From positions 186,001 to 250,000 of the forward strand of contig JADKFC010000001.1 of assembly GCA_016717655.1 (NCBI GenBank): 64,000 bases of DNA, written 5' to 3'. Made by a program: the position numbers and the translations under genes. Within the stretch, counting starts at the first letter, position 1. Each line of letters opens with the position of its first letter. Source of the DNA: Saprospiraceae bacterium (GTDB lineage Bacteria; Bacteroidota; Bacteroidia; Chitinophagales; Saprospiraceae). This document shows positions 55,790 through 64,000 of this stretch, in pieces. A model generated the notes under the pieces. The model was given only the letters and a program-made list of their open reading frames with translations, did no database searches and was not told the DNA's origin.

Positions 55790-56442
55790 CTATTTGCCTA
55801 ACACAAAATAACCACCAACTTGCAAAAAATCTCTGCCTGTCTCATCGTTGATGCGATAATCAAACTGGTGGAGATAGCCCAGCATGATGGAAAATGATGG
55901 ACTGAGTTTTTGATTGAAATTGAGGGCCACTCGGTTTCTCTCAAAATAGGGTTCTCGGGTGGTAAAAAAGATTTCATTTGAAAAACTGACACTCGTTTTG
56001 GAGGCCAATGGAAGAGAGAACAAGATCCTCTGCCTGAATCGTTCGCGGAAGCCACTCTCCTGAAAGCGAAGTTCGGCCCTATAGCGGGTTTCCATTTTTA
56101 CCTTGCCCAGTTTTTGATCAAAGGTCAATTGAGGCCATAGCCTGAATTCGTCGTTGTTTTTGGGTGTAACAAAATCACCTCTTTGTATGTATCGTAATCT
56201 CCCATGCCCAGAGCGATGTGCATGCCGGGTCGATTGTGCCAGATGATGCCGGCCTTGTATTCGTGGTAGTGAAACCAGTCATAAAAGTGAAGAGATCTTA
56301 CCTGACCTTCTGCAAATACCGACCATTTATCACCTATATCATAGCGAATGTTCAGGATGTTCCAGCTGCCAAGATGGGTGTACTGACCCATGCTTGTGTT
56401 GTATAGAAGGAAAGATAAAAAGAAGGAGAAGATAATTTTCAT
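55790..56442 (-). pseudogene. DUF2490 outer-membrane protein, frameshifted
   Basis: Beta-barrel-type protein with signal peptide (FSFFLSFLLYNTSMGQ) and the DUF2490 pattern WSVFAEGQVRSLHFYDWFHYHEYKAG. The first frame breaks at plus 56178-56179: restoring one base to the CC gives KEGGDFVTPKNNDEFRLWPQ, then LTFDQKLGKVKMETRYRAEL, and a 217-residue protein. It ends in a last barrel strand (LQVGGYFVLGK). Function unknown; it is convergent with the TolC gene. Confidence 0.8.
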
Positions 56443-56650
56443 AACAGAATAAACAAAAATTGTGGATTTTGTTCACCCTAAGAAAGTCCTGATTCAAATT
56501 ATTTTATGGCGTGATTATTATTTCTGAGGCCAGGGTGTGCATCATTACAACAAGCCATGAGAATCATAGGGAATAATTACATCTTAAATATATGTAATAT
56601 TTATTTAATATGTTTTTTTAAAGCAAGATAGGAGGTAAAGAGTATTTTTT
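56443..56650. other. AT-rich intergenic region, no gene seen
   Basis: About 208 bases, strongly AT-rich near 56580-56620, with no open frame, hairpin terminator or repeat I can support. Confidence 0.5.
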
Positions 56651-57505
56651 TTATCCATGGATTACCTCAAGCGCCCTTTGGGTAATAAAGGCATTTGGAG
56701 AGTTTTTTCTACCTATAGATACCACCATGTTGTAAATTTCCCTTTCCAGCTGCCAGCTGCCGTTGTGTTGTTTTTTGGACAACAACAAACGCAGTGCCTT
56801 GTCCATAGCTTCTGAATGTACCTTTTCTCTTTTCAACAGCCACAGGATCTCTAAAAAATCGCTTTTGTACATATTGGGAAAGGTAAGCAGGTCCAATTTT
56901 TCAATCATAATTCTCTCAGGGTGATGCGAACTAAAACATACTTCGTGCCTGAGTATAAAATCTACACACTTTTGTTTTAATACCTGTACGTTTTGACTTC
57001 TGAATGTTTTGGGCACAAAGGAGATTCCTTTCAGAAGTTTGACAATGCCCCAGTAACAGCTGTGTTTGCCATAACAACTGGTGTTGGCACAAAACTTATT
57101 TTTGGGTTCTTCATAGCAGCCATCGTCAAATCGTTGGTATTGGGCAAAAAATTCCAGGGCTTGTATGCAACGTGGGTCGGGTTTCTCATTAAAATAAGCA
57201 TCAAGATAGATGATGTTGCCATTCAGACAGGGTATGGGAAAATGATCTTCTTTTAGGGTAAAGATGCCATGGTCAGCATCGTAAAACTGATCTTTGATTT
57301 CGGCAAGGGACTTCCTTACCCTAACTTCATTTTTATCAGCCTGTAAATCGGCCAATAAAATCAACGTCCAAAGTGAAGCTTTAAAATTGGGAACATAGTG
57401 TTGGTAGTCGGGATAGTAACGATCGTTTGGGGTGAGGGTCTTCCAGAAACCATTTTTGTCTTGCGCACTGAATATTTTTTCAATCAGTTCAGCTCTGTTA
57501 TCCAT
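56651..57505 (-). CDS. Prenyltransferase-fold (alpha/alpha toroid) protein
   Basis: 284-residue protein with repeated segments of the terpene-cyclase/prenyltransferase alpha/alpha toroid type: QDKNGFWKTLTPNDRYYP, AQYQRFDDGCYEEPKNKFC, KKQHNGSWQLEREIYNMV. The last keeps a QxxGxW-like core. Cys and His residues (CANTSCYGKHSCYW) could bind metal. It resembles a group often mis-named NifH in databases; no nitrogenase P-loop is present. Function unknown. The ATG at 57505 follows the beta-lactamase-like stop by ten bases. Confidence 0.72.
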   Translation of the reverse strand: MDNRAELIEKIFSAQDKNGFWKTLTPNDRYYPDYQHYVPNFKASLWTLILLADLQADKNEVRVRKSLAEIKDQFYDADHGIFTLKEDHFPIPCLNGNIIYLDAYFNEKPDPRCIQALEFFAQYQRFDDGCYEEPKNKFCANTSCYGKHSCYWGIVKLLKGISFVPKTFRSQNVQVLKQKCVDFILRHEVCFSSHHPERIMIEKLDLLTFPNMYKSDFLEILWLLKREKVHSEAMDKALRLLLSKKQHNGSWQLEREIYNMVVSIGRKNSPNAFITQRALEVIHG

Positions 57506-57515
57506 AGGCTGTTCC

Positions 57516-58712
57516 TTATTTTTTACTACCATTAGTATAAGGCACATAGCCGTGCCATTGCCAGGGTATACAATTGTCTGCTGTTACGGTTTCGACTAAT
57601 TCCTGATATATCAACTCTCCATTTTCACTATTGCACATGATGATGACGGACAGGCCTTTGTCGGCATAGTTGATGTTGTAGTTTCTCCAGGATTCGCCAT
57701 TCCCTTCTTTAAAAAAGGCACGTCCATAGGAACAATGGAATAAACCCCAGCCGAGGCCATAAGATAAGCCAATACCATCATTTTGGGTGGTTGTGGCAGA
57801 AGTAATGGGGGGAAACTGGGTAACCGAGTGAATGGCTATTTGTGGTGATAACATTTCTTGGTATAAGCCGCCTGACAGTCCTTTTTGTTGCATGATGTGC
57901 TCAATAAAGCGGGCATAATCAGCTATGGTGGTCACCAGAGATCCACCAGCAACGGCTTCCTTGCGTTTTTTCTTCACATCGATAAGGCCATTATTGAGGT
58001 GGCCCACGGCAACATTATCGTCGCCAAAACGATCGTGCCATATGTATCCGGTTCTGTGCATGCCCAAGGGCTTAAATATTTTTTCCTGTGCTATTTCATC
58101 GATTTTCTTATCCATCGATTCTTCGATGGCCAACTGCAGTAGTTTAAAACCTTCACCCGAATAAGCATATTTTTCGCCGGGCTTAAAGTATAAACGCATT
58201 ACACCCAGGGTATCCATTTCACCTGTGATGGGATGAAACCACCTAATATTGGGTAGTCCTGTCGTATGACTCAAGCACATTCGCGGAGTTATCAGCTTCC
58301 AGCGATCATCGTTTTGCAAATCTGAATAGTACTCGTATTCCGGCAATGGTTTTTTTAAATAGTGGGAAAGCGGAGTGTCTAATAAAAGATGATTTTCTTC
58401 CACCAGTTTCATCACCAAATAACCAAAAACTGCCTTGCTGTATGACGCGGCATATACAATGGTGGCAGTGTCCATCAGGCTGTTTTGAGGTTTGTTTTTA
58501 TAACCATAAGATTGCAAATAGGCAATTTTATTTTGTTGCAGGATGGCCAGATTGACCCCCTGGACCTGGGCAGCTTCCATCAATTTTATTACGGTTTGAT
58601 CAATGTCTGAAACCATAATATTACTGCCATCCAGTCGGGTAATCACCTGGGCTTGCAGGGGGCGAAACACTGCAGTCAGCAATAAGAACCACATGTATTT
58701 TTTAATTTTCAT
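57516..58712 (-). CDS. Serine beta-lactamase-like hydrolase
   Basis: 398-residue secreted enzyme of the class C beta-lactamase/penicillin-binding fold, with signal peptide (FLLLTAVFRPLQAQ). The SxxK motif is in YAASYSKAVFGYL, the second motif has YAYSGEGFKLL (Tyr with Ser-Gly in place of the usual Asn), and the third region is FKEGNGESWRNY, which lacks a clear KTG. It is more likely an esterase or D-aminopeptidase than a resistance enzyme. Linked to the toroid gene downstream. Confidence 0.86.
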   Translation of the reverse strand: MKIKKYMWFLLLTAVFRPLQAQVITRLDGSNIMVSDIDQTVIKLMEAAQVQGVNLAILQQNKIAYLQSYGYKNKPQNSLMDTATIVYAASYSKAVFGYLVMKLVEENHLLLDTPLSHYLKKPLPEYEYYSDLQNDDRWKLITPRMCLSHTTGLPNIRWFHPITGEMDTLGVMRLYFKPGEKYAYSGEGFKLLQLAIEESMDKKIDEIAQEKIFKPLGMHRTGYIWHDRFGDDNVAVGHLNNGLIDVKKKRKEAVAGGSLVTTIADYARFIEHIMQQKGLSGGLYQEMLSPQIAIHSVTQFPPITSATTTQNDGIGLSYGLGWGLFHCSYGRAFFKEGNGESWRNYNINYADKGLSVIIMCNSENGELIYQELVETVTADNCIPWQWHGYVPYTNGSKK

Positions 58713-58886
58713 TGTGCTGTATAGGTTTATTTGGTGTTAAAAATCGACCTTGATGAAGGTTGTTTTTTGGTTGCCTTCCTAAAATTTCAAAATTATGATT
58801 TCGACCCATTAGTAAGTGAGGTAGCTGTGTTTTTAAATTCATCACCCTTCACTTTATCCTCCATTAAGTACCAGATATCGCTGAGG

Positions 58887-59054
58887 TCAAAACTTGATGC
58901 CTCTTTTTATCATTTCTTCTGCTATTTTACCTTCAATTTTACGACACTCACAATGTTTTGCGTGTTCGAGGTGCCACTCTATCCTTTGTTCAATTGTTGG
59001 ATTTTTGGGCATCTTATGTGCCAAATGCCATTCTTTATTGATTTTATTGCTCAT
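58887..59054 (-). CDS. Small conserved 55-residue protein
   Basis: A short frame on the minus strand encodes 55 residues starting MSNKINKEWHLAHKMPKNP, then IEQRIEWHLEHAKHCECRKI. The KEWH-HKMPKNPT-EQRIEWHLEHAK pattern with a C-x-C is one I recognise from small conserved proteins of unknown function in many bacteria; Cys and His could bind metal. Start is ATG at 59054 and stop at 58887. Gaps on both sides (58713-58886, 59055-59182) hold nothing else I see. Confidence 0.78.
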   Translation of the reverse strand: MSNKINKEWHLAHKMPKNPTIEQRIEWHLEHAKHCECRKIEGKIAEEMIKRGIKF

Positions 59055-59182
59055 TGAATAATGATTTCTTATATAAAAGTACTGGCAAATGGGCCGAAAT
59101 GTGTCAATGAGTCCTTGGTTTTTTAAATATCTGATGGAAATGTCGCCATCCTAACGAACAAAAATAAAATTAGTCGTCGCTT

Positions 59183-59731
59183 TTATACCGGTTTTACCAC
59201 CATCCAATAAAAAATGATGCTGGGTGGGATCATCACCAGGCTACCTAAAATACTCCATTGGATGAGGAGGCGGTTGATTTTGACCTCATTTTGGGCTTCT
59301 GTTTCCATGGCCACAAAAAGTTTTTCCTGCAAGAAAACAAGGGGAACAGACAGCACCCACATGGTAAAAATTAAGTAGATGGAATGCAATAACCAGGGTT
59401 GCGCTTGGCTGCCACCATAGACAGCGGAGAGACAAAGTCCGTTGAGTACAGTGAGGGCAACGCCGGGTATGGTGAGATACAGATCCGTTTTTTGCAACAA
59501 CTTAGCAGCAAATTTTAAAACATGGGCATCTTTGGAATAAAAGGCATAAGAGAACCACACCGGGCCCACAATCATATTGCCCATAAAAATGACAACCCCT
59601 AAAATATGGAGTAATTTATGCCACTGATAGGAAAGCAGTAATTCAAAATGAACCATGCCGGTAAAATCAGCCAGTGTTATCAACATTAGGATCAATCCAT
59701 TGAGGATGGATATTTTGCTGGAGGTGCTCAT
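59183..59731 (-). CDS. DUF2269-like integral membrane protein
   Basis: 182-residue membrane protein with five hydrophobic segments. The second begins WHKLLHILGVVIFMGNMIVGP and carries conserved His residues, and the QEKLFVAMETEAQ loop is cytoplasmic-like. The pattern fits DUF2269. Function unknown; the His pattern might bind heme. It precedes another membrane gene only at a distance, so it seems to be a single-gene unit followed by nothing on its strand. Confidence 0.78.
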   Translation of the reverse strand: MSTSSKISILNGLILMLITLADFTGMVHFELLLSYQWHKLLHILGVVIFMGNMIVGPVWFSYAFYSKDAHVLKFAAKLLQKTDLYLTIPGVALTVLNGLCLSAVYGGSQAQPWLLHSIYLIFTMWVLSVPLVFLQEKLFVAMETEAQNEVKINRLLIQWSILGSLVMIPPSIIFYWMVVKPV

Positions 59732-59752
59732 CTGGGTTAGGTTCTGAATTTG

Positions 59753-60148
59753 CTAGGGTTTGATTTTTTTGCCTGAGCTTTCTTGGGGTAATTTTATAAT
59801 GCCTGATTGGTACAAGGTTAAGACCTTTTTTAAAAGGTTTTTAATTTTTTTTACCGGAAGATTAATTTCAGGATTCAACAGCATAATTTTCATTCTACTT
59901 CTGCTCTCTTGCAATAAATCGGGGTCGTTGAATCTTTGACCTTCAACAATGCCTATATATGGCTGCTTGTATTTTTTGTGGACCCATAAATAGCAAAACA
60001 TTTTGCCTTTATAACTGAAAAAAGGCATGCCGTACTTCCATTCATGACTTATGTTTTTATCTTGACTCAATACTATTTCTTTAAGCGCTAACAGGGTCCC
60101 TTTGATGGGCTCTGGTTGGTTGGAATAATAATTTTCTATTTCGGTCAT
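59753..60148 (-). CDS. DUF1801 domain protein
   Basis: 131-residue cytosolic protein with the DUF1801 (YdhG-like) pattern: ALKEIVLSQDKNISHEWKYGMPFFSYKGKMFCYL, then KQPYIGIVEGQRF. A C-terminal basic tail (SSGKKIKP) follows. The fold is related to frataxin-like/Smc-like small domains in other annotations, but function is not established. It is 21 bases upstream of the DUF2269 gene, on the same strand. Confidence 0.83.
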   Translation of the reverse strand: MTEIENYYSNQPEPIKGTLLALKEIVLSQDKNISHEWKYGMPFFSYKGKMFCYLWVHKKYKQPYIGIVEGQRFNDPDLLQESRSRMKIMLLNPEINLPVKKIKNLLKKVLTLYQSGIIKLPQESSGKKIKP

Positions 60149-60278
60149 TTGAAATAAATACTATAAGGTAAACAAACCATAATTTCTTTATAGCTTCAAT
60201 TTTTGGGTAAATATTTCATTTGAAGTACAGTTGTTCTATTTTTAATTGAAGCCTATTTGTGTGTTGTGTTAGACTTCT
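60149..60278. other. AT-rich gap, no gene seen
   Basis: AT-rich spacer between two minus-strand genes with no supported feature. Confidence 0.4.
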
Positions 60279-60872
60279 TTATTTTGGGGTGGTATTTACA
60301 TCAAAACCTTGTAAGTAGGTAATCCTCCATTTTCCTCTCATCTTTCGCATTTTTACTCCGTAACTAAATGATTGGCTCTCTTCTGAGTCATCCCAGGTCC
60401 AGGCTATTTCTGCCATGTTTTTATCAAGACTTATAAAATTAACATGCATCTGACCCCAGCTAAAATCATTAGGAACATCCTGACAATTGCACCAGGGATC
60501 CGCTTCTGCATAAGGGGCCAGATCTCCTTCTGCAAATTCAACTTCTTTATTTTGAATTTTGGTATGAAGCGATCTAACTATGGTTCTGTAGTTGGCAATA
60601 AAAGAGGCGTCGAAAAATTCGGTTTCTTTGAGCTCGTTTAATCCTTCCTGAAGAGCCTTTAGGTCCATGCCGGTGGCTTGTCCGCTGCTTGGATCAAAAA
60701 TGGGTACATAGCCAATAAATGGGTCGTTTTTATCGTGCCACTTCATTACATCGATTAATAAATCCCTTATTTCTTCTTTTTCATCATTGATAGAATAATT
60801 ATTCTTCGTTTTCTGTCCCAGTAATGTTCCGCAAAGGAAAATTATAAGGAAGAGTACAGTGGTGTTTCGCAT
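60279..60872 (-). CDS. Secreted protein of unknown function
   Basis: 197-residue protein with signal peptide (TVLFLIIFLCGTLLGQ) and a soluble domain that reads like DUF3828-type proteins: EEIRDLLIDVMKWHDKNDPF, CNCQDVPNDFSWG, then KMRKMRGKWRITYLQG at the end. The start at 60872 precedes the signal peptide; a longer form from 60932 would add a non-conserved stretch. Function unknown. Confidence 0.72.
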   Translation of the reverse strand: MRNTTVLFLIIFLCGTLLGQKTKNNYSINDEKEEIRDLLIDVMKWHDKNDPFIGYVPIFDPSSGQATGMDLKALQEGLNELKETEFFDASFIANYRTIVRSLHTKIQNKEVEFAEGDLAPYAEADPWCNCQDVPNDFSWGQMHVNFISLDKNMAEIAWTWDDSEESQSFSYGVKMRKMRGKWRITYLQGFDVNTTPK

Positions 60873-60933
60873 GACGGCATTGATTTGATTTATTAAATAT
60901 ACAAAAACATAAGTCAAATATTGTATATGCAAA

Positions 60934-61838
60934 TTATATTTTTATACGGATTTTAAAAATTTTGCTTAACCCATTTGCTCCAAGACTTATATAGTCGTTA
61001 AATGCATCAACATCAGAAAACTTCTTCGGAACCAATAAATTTCTCCTACTGGTAAAGTATAAGATTTGACTGTCGAAGTCATAAAAAGGACAATATTCCA
61101 TGGAGGGGGTATTGATGACTGAGCCCATATTTTCAGGAATCGACCAGGATCCGCTTTTATCCTTGCGGGAAAGGTACAAATCACCGCTTCCGAAGCCACC
61201 CATGGCATTGTATCGGGTAAAGAGGATCCATGATTCATCAGGGGCTACATAGGCATTAAATTCATAGCCTGCGCTGTTGAGAGGGGCATCCAATAAAACA
61301 GCTTGTTGGTATTGGGTCCCATCCCATTGGCATCTGTAGATATCATCCTTGCCCATTCCGCTTTTGGAGTCTTTTGTGAAGTAGAGGTTGAAGTTGGCAG
61401 TGATGACAGGGTAAAATTCATCTTCCTGGGTATTAACAGCATTGCCGGCATTGATCGGTGCCGACCAGCCAGTACCGGAAGGTTCTCTGTTGACATACCA
61501 GATGTCAAAATCACCGGCCTTCTCGTCGCCATCACTTTTCGGACGGTTAGAGGCAAAATACAATCTTGACCCGTCTGCTGAAATAAAGGGTTCGAGATAG
61601 GAATAGGCATCACAAAATGCCAGTAATTCGGGTTTTTGCCACTCTCCGTTTTTTACACAGACTATTTGCGAAAGATCCTGATTGGGACTTTGAATGGTGA
61701 AGAAAGCCTCCCCTGTTTTTGTCGATAGACAGAAATCTCTTACGTTTTGGTACTGATCGAGATGGGGGGAAAGTGGTTCTACTTGTTGTGCATAGAGACT
61801 ATGAAAAAGAGTAGAAAATAAAGGGTGAATAATTTCAT
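60934..61838 (-). pseudogene. Secreted PD40 beta-propeller protein, frameshifted
   Basis: Secreted or periplasmic protein with TolB-like PD40 repeats: SADGSRLYFASNRPKS, FNLYFTKDSKSG, APDESWILFTRYN and ILYFTSRRN mark four blades. The ATG at 61838 starts a signal peptide (LFTLYFLLFF), but the frame breaks in the T5 run at plus 61804-61808. Restoring one T joins it to SLYAQQVEPLSPHL and gives 301 residues. This links the gene's N terminus to the rest. Function (peptidoglycan or protein binding) is not known. Confidence 0.8.
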
Positions 61839-61962
61839 AATTATGGTTAACTGTTTGAAGACTTTCTGTGAAAAAGAAAATCTATTCTTTCTTTAAAATT
61901 AGTTAAATCTTCAAACAAATTAGAAGATAAATAAGAAATGACAATAAGAACCATCGTTTTTA
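61839..61962. other. AT-rich gap, no gene seen
   Basis: Short AT-rich spacer between two minus-strand secreted-protein genes with no supported feature. Confidence 0.4.
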
Positions 61963-62823
61963 TTAATAGCTGGCTTTAATAAAATAAAATTGGTGGACTC
62001 TATTTTTCCTTTTTAGAACAAGACAGTACAGTCCGGCCGGTAGACATTCTATATTAATCTGGTTGGTATTATTGTCAGAATTCAAGAAAACCGACCCATA
62101 TGTATTAATGATTTTATAAGATTCAGCCACAAAGTCCCTTATGTAAATAATGTCTTTGACAGGGTTGGGAAATATACCAGGTTTTTCCATTTCTGTAGCA
62201 GAGGTAAAGACATAAGTGTCACATGGAGTAGTTCCTGGCCAGGAAAAAATGCCGTCATTATAACAGATCAATTGGCCACCAGGCGGAGGATCTACAAAGG
62301 TATATATTGGCAACAAGTATTCATAGGTGCCAACGCCTTCTATTATGGCTCCCGATAAATAGCAACCATCAAAATTTTCAGTGTGCACATATTGGACCTT
62401 ACGTTCTATATTGTTTTGATAGATCTTAGATGTAGAGTCAATGATGACCTCCATGTATTTTTGTGTAATATTGCAATAGGAAAAATATCTATCCCCTTTT
62501 TCCAAATTGAAATCATAAACCAAATGTAAAAGGGAGTCGGTGGTACCCAGAATAGAAATTTTCCTGTTTTTGTATTCAAGCTTGACATCTAAAAATGGAA
62601 TTGGAATGTAGCTTTCCTTTTCCTTATAAGTAGCATTGATCACTTTCAAAACATGACCTTGAAACTGGGTGTCCCTGTTTACTTTCAATACAAGGTAATT
62701 TCCATCAATGGGAGGCCCAAATTCATCGCTTTCATATACCCAGGTTGTGTTAAGATTCCAATTTTGAGAATAGCAATGATTACCAAAAATCAAAAAAAAT
62801 GTTAGGATCAAAAGATTTTTCAT
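61963..62823 (-). CDS. T9SS-sorted secreted protein
   Basis: 286-residue protein with signal peptide (LLILTFFLIFGNHCYSQ), a beta-rich central domain of no recognised family and a type A sorting domain starting IFPNPVKDIIYIRDF and ending YFIKASY. The last part has the usual ECLPAGLYCLVLKR. It should be exported by the T9SS and may be attached to the cell surface. Function unknown. Confidence 0.82.
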   Translation of the reverse strand: MKNLLILTFFLIFGNHCYSQNWNLNTTWVYESDEFGPPIDGNYLVLKVNRDTQFQGHVLKVINATYKEKESYIPIPFLDVKLEYKNRKISILGTTDSLLHLVYDFNLEKGDRYFSYCNITQKYMEVIIDSTSKIYQNNIERKVQYVHTENFDGCYLSGAIIEGVGTYEYLLPIYTFVDPPPGGQLICYNDGIFSWPGTTPCDTYVFTSATEMEKPGIFPNPVKDIIYIRDFVAESYKIINTYGSVFLNSDNNTNQINIECLPAGLYCLVLKRKNRVHQFYFIKASY

Positions 62824-62935
62824 GGGGTGTATTTGAAACTAATATAATTGTTTAAATCCAGAAATTGCGTTCCAGTAGGTATTTCTATTATATTTTTGAT
62901 TGGCTTTATTTATGGCAAAAGCAATTGCACCCATT

Positions 62936-63310
62936 TTAAATCCAATCCAACTCCTTTACCGTCATCTCACTTTCTACAGTCCCGGTATGCAGGGTGGCCT
63001 TGGGTTCAAAAAGTAAATTAAACACAATTTCTCCATTGGTGTGGGGCCTGTGTTCTACTCCTTTGGGTACAATCAGGATCTCGCCTTCTTTGACTTCTAC
63101 GGTTCTCCCATCCCTGAAGTCCATTAAGAGCGTTCCTTTAAATACCATAAATAATTCATCTTCATTTTCATGGCTGTGCCACACAAAGTCGTCCTTTAAC
63201 TTACAAAGTTTAACATACTGTCCGTTGAGTTCTCCAATGATGTGAGGCGTCCATTGCTTTTCAAACAAGGAGAATTTTTCCATAATGTTGATGGAATTAA
63301 TTTCTTGCAT
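62936..63310 (-). CDS. Cupin-domain protein
   Basis: About 124-residue single-domain cupin. Metal-binding pattern: HSHENEDELFMVFKG (H-x-H-x4-E) and PKGVEHRPHTNGE (the second His motif). This is a typical small barrel that binds a metal and a small molecule; reaction unknown. The start at 63310 is chosen because it begins the conserved core; a longer form from 63349 adds a basic stretch. Free-standing gene. Confidence 0.85.
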   Translation of the reverse strand: MQEINSINIMEKFSLFEKQWTPHIIGELNGQYVKLCKLKDDFVWHSHENEDELFMVFKGTLLMDFRDGRTVEVKEGEILIVPKGVEHRPHTNGEIVFNLLFEPKATLHTGTVESEMTVKELDWI

Positions 63311-63533
63311 ATGGTTTGTTTTTATAGTTTTTCTGCTTCTTTGGTACAATTGTTACCTCTTGTTGAGGCACAATAATATGATCTGCTAATTTAATGAATG
63401 GCGTTTGATCAAGACGAGGAGGTCCATATCTTCTTTTTCATTCTTCCAAAACAGTACCAAATATATCCGATTATTTTCAAAAACACGTGTATTATTACCT
63501 AAGCAAGGATACCTCTTCCGGGATGAGCACCTT

Positions 63534-64000
63534 TTAGCAGCACTTCCATTTGACCATATAATGATTCCAATAGGCCCTCGTTGCGGGTAGGATTGTTACA
63601 ATGTGCAGCACTGCAAGTATTGCAGCACCCGGGATCAGGTTTTTAGCAACAAACTGGAATAAGGCATAATTATTTTCTCCCGAAAGGTCCTGAACTATTA
63701 CCAGGTCATTGCCCAAAAAGGTAAGTTTAATGGCCAAAAATACAGCGATGGAGGCAAAATGAAAGCCATTGACAAATAAATGCAAAATATACTCCCACCT
63801 CGGCAGGCCACCCATAAAAGTTCGACTGTCTTTTTCTACCCAGGCATCGATGCCAAGTACGAGGATGTCTAGCAATACGAATGAAATGCCTATATAAAAG
63901 CATGGCAGACAGTTTTGTGGTAGGAATAAAAAATAAACAATAAGAGGAAACAGAAAGGCCCTGATGGTGTGGGTCAAATGTTCAAATTGACTTTCCGCAT
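63534..64000 (-). CDS. Membrane protein, partial at window edge
   Basis: The minus-strand frame is open to the window end: beyond the TTG at 63977 it continues upstream as AESQFEHLTHTIRAFLFPLI, so the real start lies outside. At least 155 residues, with three or four transmembrane helices and an EYILHLFVNGFHFASIAVF segment. The His-containing segments suggest a small integral membrane protein of unknown function. The gap 63311-63533 holds nothing I recognise. Confidence 0.72.
   Translation of the reverse strand, partial: AESQFEHLTHTIRAFLFPLIVYFLFLPQNCLPCFYIGISFVLLDILVLGIDAWVEKDSRTFMGGLPRWEYILHLFVNGFHFASIAVFLAIKLTFLGNDLVIVQDLSGENNYALFQFVAKNLIPGAAILAVLHIVTILPATRAYWNHYMVKWKCC

Noticed and set aside
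56651..57505. NifH-like nitrogen-fixation protein
   Set aside because: No P-loop, no Fe-S cysteine pattern; the sequence has alpha/alpha-toroid type repeats instead.
57516..58712. Antibiotic-resistance beta-lactamase
   Set aside because: The second and third active-site motifs deviate from class C enzymes; an esterase or peptidase role is more likely.
58731..59057. Plus-strand open frame of about 108 codons
   Set aside because: Hydrophobic-biased shadow opposite the better supported 55-residue minus-strand gene.

Overview
The window is a gene-dense stretch of a Bacteroidota (Cytophaga-Flavobacterium-Bacteroides group) chromosome. Evidence: promoters with the -7 box TAnnTTTG typical of that phylum, almost no Shine-Dalgarno sequences, several secreted proteins with type IX secretion (T9SS) C-terminal sorting domains, a CzcA-first metal-efflux operon, a TIGR03643/DUF2805 protein and a single-polypeptide CcmF. 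A Saprospiria-like member is a guess only. No rRNA, tRNA, CRISPR array, transposase or phage gene was recognised, so this looks like ordinary chromosomal backbone rather than an island.

Layout. 1-2.4 kb: HU protein and a split transketolase. 2.5-9.7 kb: a divalent-metal efflux operon (small His-containing exported protein, CzcA-type RND pump, TolC-like channel, adaptor lipoprotein, ferritin-like/VIT1 transporter). 9.7-16.7 kb: two tandem alpha/beta hydrolases, a one-domain asparaginase, an OmpH-like lipoprotein with a secreted peptidase, a tocopherol-cyclase-like protein and a DASS transporter. 16.7-23.8 kb: folD-DinB-prmA-FkbM, a WD40 protein, then a coupled PPTase/DUF4348/ATP-grasp/HldD cluster. 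23.8-34.4 kb: Ca/Na antiporter, pepT-polyprenyl synthase-OMP, NDH-2, class V aminotransferase, esterase, porin, flavin reductase. 34.5-40.3 kb: MarR-MFS, then an HtrA-like protease coupled to a T9SS subtilase. 40.3-47.2 kb (minus): cytochrome c maturation ccmE-ccmF and a stress-type operon (LOG, UspA, CBS). 47.2-50.5 kb: a GC-rich repeat patch and two convergent genes that appear fused tail to tail. 50.5-55.7 kb: TetR divergent from an ABC-HlyD-TolC export operon. 55.8-64 kb: mostly minus-strand small enzymes, membrane proteins and secreted proteins.

Two overall points. First, eleven conserved genes are interrupted by 13 single-base indels, nearly all in short homopolymers. In every case correcting them gives a total length divisible by three and a family-length product. 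Eleven of the 13 are missing bases. This favours uncorrected sequencing or assembly error over gene decay; these genes are listed as pseudogenes only because the sequence as given is broken. Second, the most unusual intact system is the TetR-regulated exporter at 50.5-55.7 kb. Its ABC subunit keeps the fold and reading frame but has lost Walker A, Q-loop, LSGGQ and H-loop signatures, and its promoter region carries four copies of a GTAACACTAT-like motif.
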